Assembly: GCA_947644305.1 (NCBI GenBank)
Contig: CANRYS010000010.1
Location: 1-64,000, forward strand
Reading direction: 5' to 3'
Length of the DNA stretch: 64,000 nucleotides
Source: an uncultured Roseburia sp.
GTDB lineage: Bacteria > Bacillota > Clostridia > Lachnospirales > Lachnospiraceae
Shown: positions 45,262 through 54,686 of the stretch, one piece after another
How positions within the stretch are numbered: the stretch's first letter is position 1
How the letters are laid out: every line of letters starts with the position of its first letter
Program-made: the position numbers and the translations under genes
Notes under the pieces: model-generated
What the model was told of the DNA's origin: nothing
The model's input: the letters and a program-made list of their open reading frames with translations, nothing else
The model's database searches: none

Positions 45262-45360
45262 GACAGGAGGGGAGGGTAATAAAACTGACAAAAAGACTAG
45301 CTTAGTTAGTCTTGCTTTGTTTATGGCCGCCTAAGCAGTTGGTTGCTGGCTGCCTGTCTA
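45262..45360 (+). promoter_or_regulatory. Structured 5' leader, three-way junction, riboswitch-like
   Basis: AGACAGG (45262-45268) pairs with CCTGTCT (45354-45360) and encloses two hairpins. One is AAGACTA/TAGTCTT (45294-45314). The other is GGCCGCC/GGCTGCC with an inner AGCA/TGCT stem (45326-45355). The P1-P2-P3 plan and the CTAAGC..GGTTGCTGGCTGCC part recall c-di-GMP-I aptamers, but the conserved core bases differ, so I do not assign a class. No clear terminator or sequestering arm lies between it and the AGGAGG site at 45404. Confidence 0.45.
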
Positions 45361-45417
45361 ATAAGATAAGTTACTATTATTTATTACCAAACTAATTTTA
45401 GATCAGGAGGACAAATA

Positions 45418-47616
45418 ATGAGAAAGAATTTTAAAAAAGTGGGAGCGGTACTCACCGCATCTGCTGTAGCTCTGACCTCTATTTTTACACTAGGTCCAGC
45501 AAAAACAGCAGAAGGTGCCGATGACTTCGTTGTTGAAAAAGATCCGTATGTGATCTCCGAAGAGGATGCACAGCCATATGATACGGCAGATCTTAAATTG
45601 ACACCAGGCCTTACATACGTGAAAAAGATAAAAGAAGAAGTAGATGGGGTACTAGTGGAAAAAGAAGTAGAATACGAAGTTACTGGAGCAATTGACACAC
45701 AGAGTTTCTGTGCAGATCCTACCTGTATGGAAGTAGACGGAAAGATTTACGTTTATGGAACGACAGATCAGAGATCCTATCAGAAAACTTCAACAACAAC
45801 AACAAACAATAAAGAAGACGGACCCGTTGTAGCAAACAAATACCAAACCAAGAAATTGTCCATCTTCTCCAGTTCCGATCTGGTGAACTGGACGGATGAA
45901 GGTTTTATTGATATGGAAAAGGTATACTCTGACGACGGAAAACCAGCAAGTTCTACATGGGCATGGAATTCCTGGGCACCAACCGCATTGAAATACGATT
46001 GTGACGGCGATGGCAAAGATGAATACTATATCTTCTTTACCAACGGCGGCGATGTAGGATATGTAAAAGGTGAGACGCCTACCGGTCCCTGGAAGGATGA
46101 ACTTGGTAAATTGTTGATCAAAAAATCTGATATCCCGAACGGTATGGGCACTGGTATCATCTGGAACTTCGACCCGGCAGTCCTGCTCGATAATAAAGGA
46201 GACGCTTACATTTACTGGGGCGGCGGAAACGGCAGCACACCAGAACTTCAAAAACATCCGAAGACATCCCGTTCCTGCAAACTGAAAATCAGTGCTGATA
46301 AAGTAGAGATGGACTGGGATACGATCACAGAGCTGGATTCCTATTATCACTTTGAAGACAATGAAATCAACCAGTTTGGAGATAAATATGTCTATACTTA
46401 CTGTGCGAACTGGAATGTTCCTGCCAATAACCAATACATCAAAGACGGCAGCGTTTCCATCGTAGGATACGTTTCTGATGATCCCCTCAATGTAACCTGT
46501 GACCCAGAGAACTGGCAGGAGGGTGATCCGAAATTTATTGGAAAGATTCTGAAGAATCCTGGAAGCGAATTGTTTGATGAGTACTACAACAACCATCATC
46601 ATATGTTTGAATTCAAAGATAAGTACTATATGCTCTATCACACAACCGCTTTGGATCAGTTCTTATACAAAGATTTTTATACAGCAAATAATACAAAATC
46701 CTACTCCTACCGGAATCTGCATATTGACGAGATCAAGGTGGATGTTCAGAGCGACGAACCTACCATCGATGTAAAACCATCTTATGCTGGTCCGGAGCAG
46801 GTTGGAACATTTAACCCATACCAGACAATCAATGCAACAACACAGAGCCATCAGGGTGGTATCTCTACAGCACAGTTGGAAGACGGAAAAGTCGTAGTTG
46901 ACAAGATTGATACCGGTGACTGGACCAGAATTGACGGCGTTGACTTTGGTTCCAACGGTGCAACTAAATTAGAGGCTTCTGTTGCTTCCGCTACAACACA
47001 AGGTTCCATCGAGGTATATTTGGATGAAGCTTTAACAGGAACCAAAATTGCAACACTGCAGTTGAAAGAAACAGGCGCAGATAAATACGAAACACTGTCA
47101 GCAGATTTGAGCAACATTACTGGCGTACATGATGTATACTTCGTATTCCGTGGTACAGATTATCGCGTAGCTTCCTGGACATTTACAGAAAAAGAAGCAC
47201 CTGCTCCTACTACAACTCCAACACCGGAAACTCCGGCACCGGGTATTACTCCGGCTCCAAGCACACCAACACCGACTGTTACTCCGGCACCTACGGTTAC
47301 TCCTTCACAGGATAAGGTTTCTGTTGCAAAACCAGCGATCAAGAGCGTAAAAAATGTGAAAGGCAAAAAAGCTAAAGTAACATTAAAGAAAAAGATCAAA
47401 GGTGCAAATGGATACGAGATTCGTTATTCATTGAAGAAGACTATGAAGTCCGCAAAGAAAGTTACCATCAAAAAAGCGAACACATTAAAAGCTACCATCA
47501 GCAAGCTTAAGAAATCTAAAACCTATTATGTTCAGGCAAGAGCTTACAAGACGGTAAATGGCAAGAAGTATTACAGCAGTTGGAGTGGAAAGAAGAACGT
47601 TAAGATCAAAAAATAA
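45418..47616 (+). CDS. Secreted GH43-family glycoside hydrolase with CBM6 and Fn3-like module
   Basis: The 732-residue product has a signal peptide (to about residue 34). A GH43 five-blade propeller follows (about 85-440). The catalytic Asp is in FCADPTCMEVDGKIYVYG, the second Asp in WNFDPAVLLDNKGDAYIYWGG in part, and the acid Glu is probably in FEDNEINQFG. About 460-595 is a CBM6-like sugar-binding domain ending VYFVFRGTDYRVASWTF. A Thr-Pro linker (about 598-635) and a Lys-rich Fn3-like domain (about 640-732) close it. The family acts on arabinoxylan or related plant cell-wall polymers. The basic last module may bind the wall. AGGAGG stands eight bases before the ATG. A lone plus-strand gene. 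Confidence 0.88.
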   Translation: MRKNFKKVGAVLTASAVALTSIFTLGPAKTAEGADDFVVEKDPYVISEEDAQPYDTADLKLTPGLTYVKKIKEEVDGVLVEKEVEYEVTGAIDTQSFCADPTCMEVDGKIYVYGTTDQRSYQKTSTTTTNNKEDGPVVANKYQTKKLSIFSSSDLVNWTDEGFIDMEKVYSDDGKPASSTWAWNSWAPTALKYDCDGDGKDEYYIFFTNGGDVGYVKGETPTGPWKDELGKLLIKKSDIPNGMGTGIIWNFDPAVLLDNKGDAYIYWGGGNGSTPELQKHPKTSRSCKLKISADKVEMDWDTITELDSYYHFEDNEINQFGDKYVYTYCANWNVPANNQYIKDGSVSIVGYVSDDPLNVTCDPENWQEGDPKFIGKILKNPGSELFDEYYNNHHHMFEFKDKYYMLYHTTALDQFLYKDFYTANNTKSYSYRNLHIDEIKVDVQSDEPTIDVKPSYAGPEQVGTFNPYQTINATTQSHQGGISTAQLEDGKVVVDKIDTGDWTRIDGVDFGSNGATKLEASVASATTQGSIEVYLDEALTGTKIATLQLKETGADKYETLSADLSNITGVHDVYFVFRGTDYRVASWTFTEKEAPAPTTTPTPETPAPGITPAPSTPTPTVTPAPTVTPSQDKVSVAKPAIKSVKNVKGKKAKVTLKKKIKGANGYEIRYSLKKTMKSAKKVTIKKANTLKATISKLKKSKTYYVQARAYKTVNGKKYYSSWSGKKNVKIKK

Positions 47617-47640
47617 TTTTCAATCTAATGAAACAACACA

Positions 47641-47692
47641 AAAAGGGGTATCCCAAAAGTCATAACAGGACTTAAGGGATACCCCCTTTCTG
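47641..47692 (+). terminator. Bidirectional terminator between GH43 and the lipoprotein gene
   Basis: GGGGTATCCC, an inner AAGTC/GACTT stem, and GGGATACCCC form a long hairpin with A-run and T-runs on the flanks. It serves both converging genes. Confidence 0.9.
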
Positions 47693-47695
47693 TTT

Positions 47696-48886
47696 TTAGA
47701 AAGCTCCGTCAATATTGGTCCAAAAATTACCGCTTATCATATCCACAAGACAATAATACTCACCGCAGTTCGGTTCTATCATACTGCTGCCCTTCTTTAC
47801 GTTTAAAATAAAAGCATAAACCGGGATTCCTTTCACTCTGATTCCCGGCTTAAAACCGCTCTGTCCACCTTGAGTTTCGCTGGGTTCCAGAATATATAAG
47901 GGTACAATATCATTAAAACGATATGTCAATCCAGACAGATTTTTATGTACGACCCTGATAGCGCTTTCAAGATCCACGACCTGATCTACCTTCTCTGTGT
48001 CTTTCAGCTTCAGACGCCCATTCAGGTTTGAACAAAATGCCAGCTCATCTGAGTCAGCGTATTGAAGCTGAACTCCAAAGGGGAATACTGACGGCTCCGT
48101 CTCTATCTTTGGCTGGTCATCATCATGACCACCATCTTCTGTATTTGACACTCCCCTAAGATTAGAAAGAGGAGTACTTAAGTTGCAGACAGGTATCCCC
48201 TTATATTCATATTCAACATTTAATTCAATCATTTCCGGAGAATCTGGCGAATCCTCTCCCCCCTGCCCCATGATATAGGCATTCGCTATTTTATGATAAA
48301 ATCCCTTTATTTCCATATTATCCTCAAGCCATTTTCTGGCGCGGGTACATATAAGTGTTAACGGCTGGGCGCCGTTTTTCAGCCCTACTCTTACCTCAGA
48401 AATATCCTCCTCTCTCAAGTCATAACGTTTTTTCATCGTATACTCCTTTTTTCCAGTATTGGAATAACTTACAAATCCCGTTTCTCCTATAAGACAGTAC
48501 TTTTTTTCCTTCTTGTCGTCATAAACCAAAAGATCATCTTCTTTTTTCCAGATGTCTTTACCATCCAGCCCAAACAATTTTTCGTAAACTTTCTTTTTCT
48601 TGTTTACATCGATCTGCTCTGTCTCCATGTCGAGAACTGCCACCTCGCCAATGCAAGAAAAATCAACCGTATCAGGAAGTCTCAAATTATCCGCCTTATA
48701 CGTTATATCAGACATCTTTGTCTTCTTCAGTTCTGAAACAGCACAGTATTTAACACCGAATTGACTGGTATCAGAACTTTCTGCCGGAGGGCTTTCCTCT
48801 CTTTTGACAGTTTTCAGCTCTCCCTCACAACCACACAAAAATACGCCCAGACAAATGATACAGAATAAAATAATTTTTTTCTTCAT
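47696..48886 (-). CDS. Unknown lipoprotein linked to the sensor kinase block
   Basis: The 396-residue product has a lipoprotein signal (MKKKIILFCIICLGVFLCGC, lipobox LCGC with Cys20). It would be anchored on the outer face of the membrane. The rest is mixed alpha/beta with no motif I recognise; a C-terminal stretch (VKGIPVYAFILNV, then GEYYCLVDMISGNFW) resembles PepSY-like or YcdB-type repeats only loosely. It follows the solute-binding protein gene by about 150 bases, a gap with a TATAAT on its strand (48980-48975) but no good -35. Confidence 0.7.
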   Translation of the reverse strand: MKKKIILFCIICLGVFLCGCEGELKTVKREESPPAESSDTSQFGVKYCAVSELKKTKMSDITYKADNLRLPDTVDFSCIGEVAVLDMETEQIDVNKKKKVYEKLFGLDGKDIWKKEDDLLVYDDKKEKKYCLIGETGFVSYSNTGKKEYTMKKRYDLREEDISEVRVGLKNGAQPLTLICTRARKWLEDNMEIKGFYHKIANAYIMGQGGEDSPDSPEMIELNVEYEYKGIPVCNLSTPLSNLRGVSNTEDGGHDDDQPKIETEPSVFPFGVQLQYADSDELAFCSNLNGRLKLKDTEKVDQVVDLESAIRVVHKNLSGLTYRFNDIVPLYILEPSETQGGQSGFKPGIRVKGIPVYAFILNVKKGSSMIEPNCGEYYCLVDMISGNFWTNIDGAF

Positions 48887-49034
48887 AAGCCATACCTCCT
48901 TATTTGCTTAGATCTACATAGCTCCATGGCGTCATGGAACCTGCTTTAGATATAGCTTATCTCAGAAATCTTTAATTATAGTCTATAAAATCCTTACAAA
49001 TATCTTACGAATAGAACAGGAAATAAAGCTCCGG

Positions 49035-50351
49035 TCACCCCAGCGAATCTTCTTGAAGTTTATCAAACTTTTCCATGCATTCCTCCACAGAAGCCCCCTT
49101 TAGCAGATCCCTCACAACGTTGCATATATTTCCCCACTGTTCGACTTTCATATTGGCATTGGAGCCGAGTACATACGTGCCCTCATTCACCTTATCCTTA
49201 AGGGGTTTCAGTGCATCGATGCAATCCACCTCCACATTCTTGGAAGGAGAGATTACCTTATTGGTCTCTGAGTACGTCTTAAGCTGCTCGTCGGAAAGTA
49301 TGATATCCAGGACGTCCTTCGTATTTTTCAGATTCTTAGCTTCGGTAAGGACACCATATCCCGTCATAGAGATTACTGGCATCTGGCCTCGATGGCTTGG
49401 GAATCCGATCACCTGCAGATTAAAATCCACTTTGCCATAAGCAGACTCCGCGTTGGCAGCACCCCAGTAGGCCATGACGATAGGCGTCTTCTGGGCTCTG
49501 AAATCTGGCCCCTCTCCTTCAATCGCCTCGTAGGTATACGCCTTGTCTGCATCGATGTAACCCGCATCGATTAGTTTCTTGAGATACTCGAAACCCGGGC
49601 GCATATAATCCCTTAACTTCTTTTGGCCACGGTTGATCGCCTCGATCTCCTCATCTGTATGTTCTCCATTATACAGATCCGCATAGGCCTGTGCCAGAAC
49701 AAAACATTCCAACCACCAGCGGTTTGCCCCTATGGGTGTCTCGATCCCCTTCTCCTTAAATACCCGACAACACTCCATCAGTTCATCCGGTGTGCCAGGC
49801 AGCTCCAGACCATATTTATCAAACATATCTTTGTTGACAAATAAACCATGAACTACTACCTCCTGGGGAATCGCCACCAGTTTTCCATTTACAGTATTCG
49901 CGATCTTCACCACATCTCTCAGATTTTTCGCGCTGTCCAGCACCGATAAATCTGCCAGTCTCCCCTCATTTCCCAGCACCTGGATCGTGTCAGGATTTAG
50001 TAAGTAGAAATCATCCATATTATTTCGGGCCCGGTCTAGCGTTACATCATCATAGGTCTTCTCCTTGTAATTCTCTGCAGTATAGGTTCTGTACTCCACC
50101 GTAAGACCAAGTTTCTTTTCCGCTTCCATGACGGTGATATCAAAGGCCGTTCTCGCAATATTTCCCGCATCCGGATTGGTTTTTTCCATAGGACCAAAGA
50201 GATTTACCCTCTTGACTCTGTTCTCACGGTCACTCACCAGATTCTCATCGAAATCCTCCTGCTTGGTACAGGCAGCCATCGTAAATACCATGACTCCCGT
50301 AAGAGATATAGCAGCTATTTTTTTCATTCTCTTTTTAAAAGAATATGTCAT
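49035..50351 (-). CDS. Extracellular solute-binding protein (family 1 lipoprotein), orphan
   Basis: The 438-residue product has a lipobox (FTMAAC, Cys28) and the two-lobe solute-binding fold of sugar ABC systems: VAIPQEVVVHGLFVNKDMFDKYG, PDELMECCRVFKEKGIETPIG, and a late VISMTGYGVLTEAKN segment, each in part. No permease or ATPase genes are near. It directly follows the hybrid histidine kinase by 13 bases, so it may present a ligand to the kinase's extracytoplasmic sensor rather than take part in import. ATG follows GGGAGAGTGGG. Confidence 0.85.
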   Translation of the reverse strand: MTYSFKKRMKKIAAISLTGVMVFTMAACTKQEDFDENLVSDRENRVKRVNLFGPMEKTNPDAGNIARTAFDITVMEAEKKLGLTVEYRTYTAENYKEKTYDDVTLDRARNNMDDFYLLNPDTIQVLGNEGRLADLSVLDSAKNLRDVVKIANTVNGKLVAIPQEVVVHGLFVNKDMFDKYGLELPGTPDELMECCRVFKEKGIETPIGANRWWLECFVLAQAYADLYNGEHTDEEIEAINRGQKKLRDYMRPGFEYLKKLIDAGYIDADKAYTYEAIEGEGPDFRAQKTPIVMAYWGAANAESAYGKVDFNLQVIGFPSHRGQMPVISMTGYGVLTEAKNLKNTKDVLDIILSDEQLKTYSETNKVISPSKNVEVDCIDALKPLKDKVNEGTYVLGSNANMKVEQWGNICNVVRDLLKGASVEECMEKFDKLQEDSLG

Positions 50352-50364
50352 CCCACTCTCCCTT

Positions 50365-52941
50365 TCACTTTAAATACTTGCCCAATGTCTTCTTGATCGA
50401 TTCCATGTCAATCGGCTTAGCGATATGTGCATTCATCCCCGCTGCCAAAGCATCCTTTACATCTTCTGCAAAAGCATTTGCTGTCATCGCAATAATCGGG
50501 ATTGTTTTTGCATCCTCACGCTCCAGTGCTCGGATCGCCCTGGTTGCCTCATAGCCATTCATAATCGGCATCTGTACATCCATCAGGATAGCGTCGAATT
50601 CGCCTCTCTCTGCACGGGAGAACCGCTCCAATGCTAACTCTCCATTCTCTGTGATCTCACAGGTAGCGCCTTCTCCGCTCAATACCTCTGACAAAATCTC
50701 CGAATTGATCTCATTGTCCTCTGCCACCAGGAAATTCCGTCCTTCTAGGCTATAGGCCTGTGCATCATCTTCTTTCTGTCCCTCCCCGGAAACTCCAAAA
50801 TGAAGCTCACGGACTTTTTCTTTCAGCGCAGATACAAAGAAAGGTTTCGAAAGAAATCCGTCAACACCCACCTGCTCTGCCTCATCCTCCAGTTTATCCC
50901 AGTCATAGGATGTCAGAAGGAAAATCGGAATGTGCTCAGACAATTTCTCCCGAAGCTGTCTGGCAGTCTCAATGCCATTCATTTCAGGCATGTTCCAGTC
51001 CAGCAAAATCATGTGATAAGGATTCCCCTGCTCACAGGCATCACACACCTGCTGTATCCCATCCTCACCGCTGCGCGATACATCCACATAAACGGGCGTA
51101 TCTTCCATAAGCATTTGCACATTGTCGAGAACATCCTGTTCATCATCCACAACAAGCATTCTGGAAACACCATGTTCTTTCCAGAACTGTTCATCCATCA
51201 CTTCCTCTGGGATGCGAAGCTCCAGATCCACTGTGAAGCAACTTCCCTTATCCACCTCACTGGCGACCTCAATCGTTCCCCCCATAAGCTTAACAATATT
51301 TTTCGTAATAGCCATACCCAACCCGGTCCCCTGCACCTTATTGGTGGTGCTGTTCTCCGCTCTGGTGAAAGCATCAAATATAACCTCAAGATATTCCGGC
51401 GTCATGCCATAGCCATTATCCTCAACCTCGATGCGTATATGCTCATACTGGCTGGAACGCTGCTCCAGTCCGATGATACGCAGCCAGATATTTCCCCCTT
51501 CCTGGGTATATTTCACGGCATTGGACAGAAGGTTGATCAAAATCTGATTGATCCTGGTCTCATCACCGATCAGATACTCATGCTTTACACCAGTTACCGT
51601 AACTTCAAATGTCTGTCCCCTGTCTTCTGCGGCCGGGCGGATAATCGCATCCACCGATGAGATCATGCTGCTCAAGGTAAATTCGCCAATGGTGAGTACA
51701 ACTTTTCCACTCTCGATCTTGGATACATCCAAAACATCGTTTATCAGGCTTAGGAGATGCTGCCCCGACGCCGTTATCTTTTTCGTATATTCTTTTACCT
51801 TTACGGCGTTGTCTGCCTCCTTTGCCAACAATGAGGTAAATCCCAGAATCGCATTCATCGGCGTTCGGATATCATGTGACATATTGGAAAGAAAGGTCGT
51901 TTTAGAATTATTCGCGATCTGGGCCACCTGCAATGCCTCTGCCAACTGTTTATTATGAATCTCCCGTTCTCTCTCCCGCTCTTTTCTGCTTTTGTTCTGC
52001 TGTCTCTGGCTGAAAAAGAATAACCCACAGCAGATGAAAAAGGTCAGCAGCATGACGACTACCACAAAATAAATATTATGGTTCACCGCCGTTCCTTCCC
52101 GCTGAATCGCTTCTATCGGCACATATCCTATCAGATAAGTAACCCCGCCATTAACCGACCACATATAGATCAGGGATTCCTTATCCTGGATATCGTGGTA
52201 GAACATAATATTTTTTCCCGCCTTGATATGGTTTGAAACATTCGACTTTATTTTCTCTTCGTGAATTTTATTGGCGCGATAAAAATCGGACAGATTGATG
52301 TGTCCTGCTGCCCTTTCTCCCATCCCTTTTGGCTTTAACACCAGTCTCTGGCTCTTTACGTCCATGATATAAAGAATGGCGCTATTATTATAAAATTTAT
52401 TTGGCAACGCATCCTCAAAAGAATCATAAACATACTCTATGTAAAGAGTTGCGATCTCCCTGTCTTCTTTTTTAACCGAACATTTCATCGTATATGCCCA
52501 GGTTCCCATGCCATTTAAGTAGGACTGGGACATCATAAGTCCCTCCACTGACTTTCCCGAGGAAAAATCCAATTCCTTAGGAGAAAAGGTGCTCCCCGTA
52601 TTGGAAATACCCTCCGTCTCTCCTCGTGGAACATATGAAATCTTAACCATGGTATCATTTCTATTATAAGAACGGATAAACTCTTCGGGATCCTCCATAG
52701 TGGCAATCTCCTGTGCTAATAGCTTCTGAAACTCTACTTCTCTTTTCAGCATCACCTCTATGGTTCCCCGGATCAGATCCAGATTCTCACTTAAATTTTC
52801 AACCGCGGATGCCGACATCTTTGTCGATATTTTATGTGCTGCCACATACACCGCCACACCCATAATAGAGAAAAACAATATAATGGGGATAATTAAATTA
52901 ATGCTTCTTCTTGCTTGATTTCTTTTCTTTCTCTTTTTCAT
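50365..52941 (-). CDS. Hybrid sensor histidine kinase with two receiver domains
   Basis: The 858-residue product has a membrane segment at about 12-36, an extracytoplasmic Cache-like sensor of about 255 residues, a second membrane segment at about 295-318 and a short linker. The kinase follows: H box SHDIRTPMNAILGF (about 365), N box NQILINLLSNAVKYT, G boxes DNGYGM and GTGLGMA. Receiver 1 (about 595-715) has MLVVDDEQDV and LLDWNMPEMNG; receiver 2 (about 735-855) has LVAEDNEINSEI and LMDVQMPIMNGYEA. No output domain, HPt or DNA-binding regulator is next to it. ATG 52941 is 12 bases from AAAGG; an ATG at 52953 touches that site. It likely works with the solute-binding protein downstream. Confidence 0.92.
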   Translation of the reverse strand: MKKRKKRNQARRSINLIIPIILFFSIMGVAVYVAAHKISTKMSASAVENLSENLDLIRGTIEVMLKREVEFQKLLAQEIATMEDPEEFIRSYNRNDTMVKISYVPRGETEGISNTGSTFSPKELDFSSGKSVEGLMMSQSYLNGMGTWAYTMKCSVKKEDREIATLYIEYVYDSFEDALPNKFYNNSAILYIMDVKSQRLVLKPKGMGERAAGHINLSDFYRANKIHEEKIKSNVSNHIKAGKNIMFYHDIQDKESLIYMWSVNGGVTYLIGYVPIEAIQREGTAVNHNIYFVVVVMLLTFFICCGLFFFSQRQQNKSRKEREREREIHNKQLAEALQVAQIANNSKTTFLSNMSHDIRTPMNAILGFTSLLAKEADNAVKVKEYTKKITASGQHLLSLINDVLDVSKIESGKVVLTIGEFTLSSMISSVDAIIRPAAEDRGQTFEVTVTGVKHEYLIGDETRINQILINLLSNAVKYTQEGGNIWLRIIGLEQRSSQYEHIRIEVEDNGYGMTPEYLEVIFDAFTRAENSTTNKVQGTGLGMAITKNIVKLMGGTIEVASEVDKGSCFTVDLELRIPEEVMDEQFWKEHGVSRMLVVDDEQDVLDNVQMLMEDTPVYVDVSRSGEDGIQQVCDACEQGNPYHMILLDWNMPEMNGIETARQLREKLSEHIPIFLLTSYDWDKLEDEAEQVGVDGFLSKPFFVSALKEKVRELHFGVSGEGQKEDDAQAYSLEGRNFLVAEDNEINSEILSEVLSGEGATCEITENGELALERFSRAERGEFDAILMDVQMPIMNGYEATRAIRALEREDAKTIPIIAMTANAFAEDVKDALAAGMNAHIAKPIDMESIKKTLGKYLK

Positions 52942-53051
52942 CTCATGAATCATCCTTTAATTATATACTTTTCTATTTATTACATTGTACTCAGATGAAC
53001 GAAAGAAGTCAAGATTTTCTGCAATTGCGAAAAATTTACTACGCTTACAGT

Positions 53052-53092
53052 AAAAAGCACTGCCGCCGCAAAGTACTTTTGCTGGCGGCAGT
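53052..53092 (-). terminator. Terminator of the sugar operon
   Basis: ACTGCCGCC and GGCGGCAGT, with an inner GCAAA/TTTGC pairing, give a nearly perfect long hairpin. On the minus strand it is followed by GCTTTTTA. It lies 38 bases beyond the radical SAM gene, the last of the operon. The remaining gap to the kinase start shows nothing else. Confidence 0.85.
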
Positions 53093-53129
53093 CTGGTCAT
53101 TTGATGGGAAGGAAACTCATTTTATTTTC

Positions 53130-54113
53130 TCAGTTCCCGCTGACAGTACCACTGTTAGCCCTACAGTTTAAACACACTTTTTTCAGATTCTGGGTACAAA
53201 AACTCTGACGCAGATCATTCATTGTCTCTGAATTCCATGCTTCCAAAATTGAAATATCTTTTAAATTTCCGAGCAAAAAATGCCTGTTATATCCGATACA
53301 ACAACAACCGTACATATTCCCCTCATAATCAATCACTAACCGCTGAAACGGATCTGGACAATGATACTCCTTATATTCTTTATCTGCCAGCTCCAAAACA
53401 TTCGACAAATCGAGATATTCCTGAAAATCTACCATATCTGCAACATGTCCCCATTTTTCGATAAACGCTTCCTGCTCATCCAAATTGTCTGGCTGTTTGC
53501 AAAAACTCAGTCTCAGGAATGGTCTTTCTTTTCCCATGGCTGTCCGAATATCTAAAAAATCATATATATTACGCTCCAATATATCCAGATTCCCGCCGCG
53601 TATTTTCTTATAGGTTTCTTTGGTCGAAGCATCGATTGAAATTTGCAGACGGTCTATTTCCATATCAATAAGGAATCTTGACATCTCTTTCGTCAAAAGT
53701 GTCCCATTTGTAATCAGAAAAAAATCTACGGGATCTATCGTTTTCACTCTCCTCACGATTTCTTTGATCTGTGGATGAAGAAGACATTCTGAGTCCTGCC
53801 CGATCAAAATAGCCGGAAGCCGAAAGGCTTTGCTCTGTTCTACAATCTGATCCACCAGCTCCAGGGGCATATTCTTATGTTTATTATTCATATTCTTGTC
53901 AAAGCGTCTTGCGCACATTTTGCAGCACAGATTACAGTCCGAATTGATTCCAAGCTCGATAAACAGAGGATATTCAGAAGCTTCCTCCCCTTTACACGTC
54001 TCATCCCAGTCTCTCCGGTACTTTACAAACCGCTCGCCATGGATCACTTTCAGCCTCTCCACCACATCAACAATATCATATCTTGTTACATGCCCTCTGT
54101 CTGCTTTCTCCAT
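53130..54113 (-). CDS. Radical SAM/SPASM-domain protein
   Basis: The 327-residue product has the radical SAM cluster motif CNLCCKMC (CxxxCxxC) at about residues 60-67. The core follows with LIGQDSECLLHP and LQISIDASTKETYKKIRGG. A C-terminal SPASM-type region has CPDPFQRLVIDYEGNMYGC and later single Cys residues (FCTQNLKKVCLNC), which would hold one or two extra Fe-S clusters. It uses SAM to make a radical on an unknown substrate. As last gene of the sugar operon, a role in sugar modification (epimerisation, dehydration, or similar) is an inference. AAGAGGAGA precedes ATG. Confidence 0.88.
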   Translation of the reverse strand: MEKADRGHVTRYDIVDVVERLKVIHGERFVKYRRDWDETCKGEEASEYPLFIELGINSDCNLCCKMCARRFDKNMNNKHKNMPLELVDQIVEQSKAFRLPAILIGQDSECLLHPQIKEIVRRVKTIDPVDFFLITNGTLLTKEMSRFLIDMEIDRLQISIDASTKETYKKIRGGNLDILERNIYDFLDIRTAMGKERPFLRLSFCKQPDNLDEQEAFIEKWGHVADMVDFQEYLDLSNVLELADKEYKEYHCPDPFQRLVIDYEGNMYGCCCIGYNRHFLLGNLKDISILEAWNSETMNDLRQSFCTQNLKKVCLNCRANSGTVSGN

Positions 54114-54149
54114 TTTCTCTCTCCTCTTCTCATCAACACAAATATGGGA

Positions 54150-54686
54150 TCAATTGTGATCGTATTCTTCCCCAAGCAGTGAAAGAATGAAGGCTCCCCA
54201 CCACTTTCCTTCATAAAAATACTGTTTTCTCAAAAAACCGTCCTCATGAAACCCAAATTTTTTATACAAATTATATTTCTTACTGTCAAATTCATAAATT
54301 TCTGTCCAGATTTTATTTAAACCCAATTCATGAAAACCATATTCAAAAAGTAATCTGCAGCTTTCCTCCGCAATGCCTTCGTCATCAATGTAAGCTTTAT
54401 TTTTTCCAATGTAAAGGGATAAATCCGAATGCCGGTGAATCCAGTTGATATAACACAAGCCGCAGCATCCCACCAATTCATCTGTATCCTTCCTACGTAT
54501 CGCGAACATAATCGTTGATGGATCTCCATTTACAACACCCTCGAACCATCTATGCTGCATGCTAGAACTTATCTCCCGGTACTCCCGAAAATGCTTTCTA
54601 AACTCCGGAAGATTCCGCCAATAGCGAAGCTGTTCCAGATCCCCCGCCTCGATGGATGTCAGATATACCTTATTTCCGCTGATCAT
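54150..54686 (-). CDS. GNAT-family N-acetyltransferase (PseH/LegH-like)
   Basis: The 178-residue product has the RimJ/RimL-like GNAT fold: VYLTSIEAGDLEQLRYWRNLPEFR near the N-terminus in part, IGKNKAYIDDEGIAEES with the CoA loop, and GFHELGLNKIWTEIYEFDSKKYNLYKKFGF in part. Relatives acetylate a 4-amino sugar during pseudaminic or legionaminic acid synthesis. It overlaps the NeuB gene end by 17 bases and precedes the radical SAM gene by 36, so its role in the same sugar pathway is likely. GGGAGG stands nine bases before ATG. Confidence 0.87.
   Translation of the reverse strand: MISGNKVYLTSIEAGDLEQLRYWRNLPEFRKHFREYREISSSMQHRWFEGVVNGDPSTIMFAIRRKDTDELVGCCGLCYINWIHRHSDLSLYIGKNKAYIDDEGIAEESCRLLFEYGFHELGLNKIWTEIYEFDSKKYNLYKKFGFHEDGFLRKQYFYEGKWWGAFILSLLGEEYDHN

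Noticed and set aside
45262..45360. Firm call of a c-di-GMP-I riboswitch
   Set aside because: The overall shape agrees, but the conserved core bases around the ligand site are not present. It is kept only as an unclassified structured leader.
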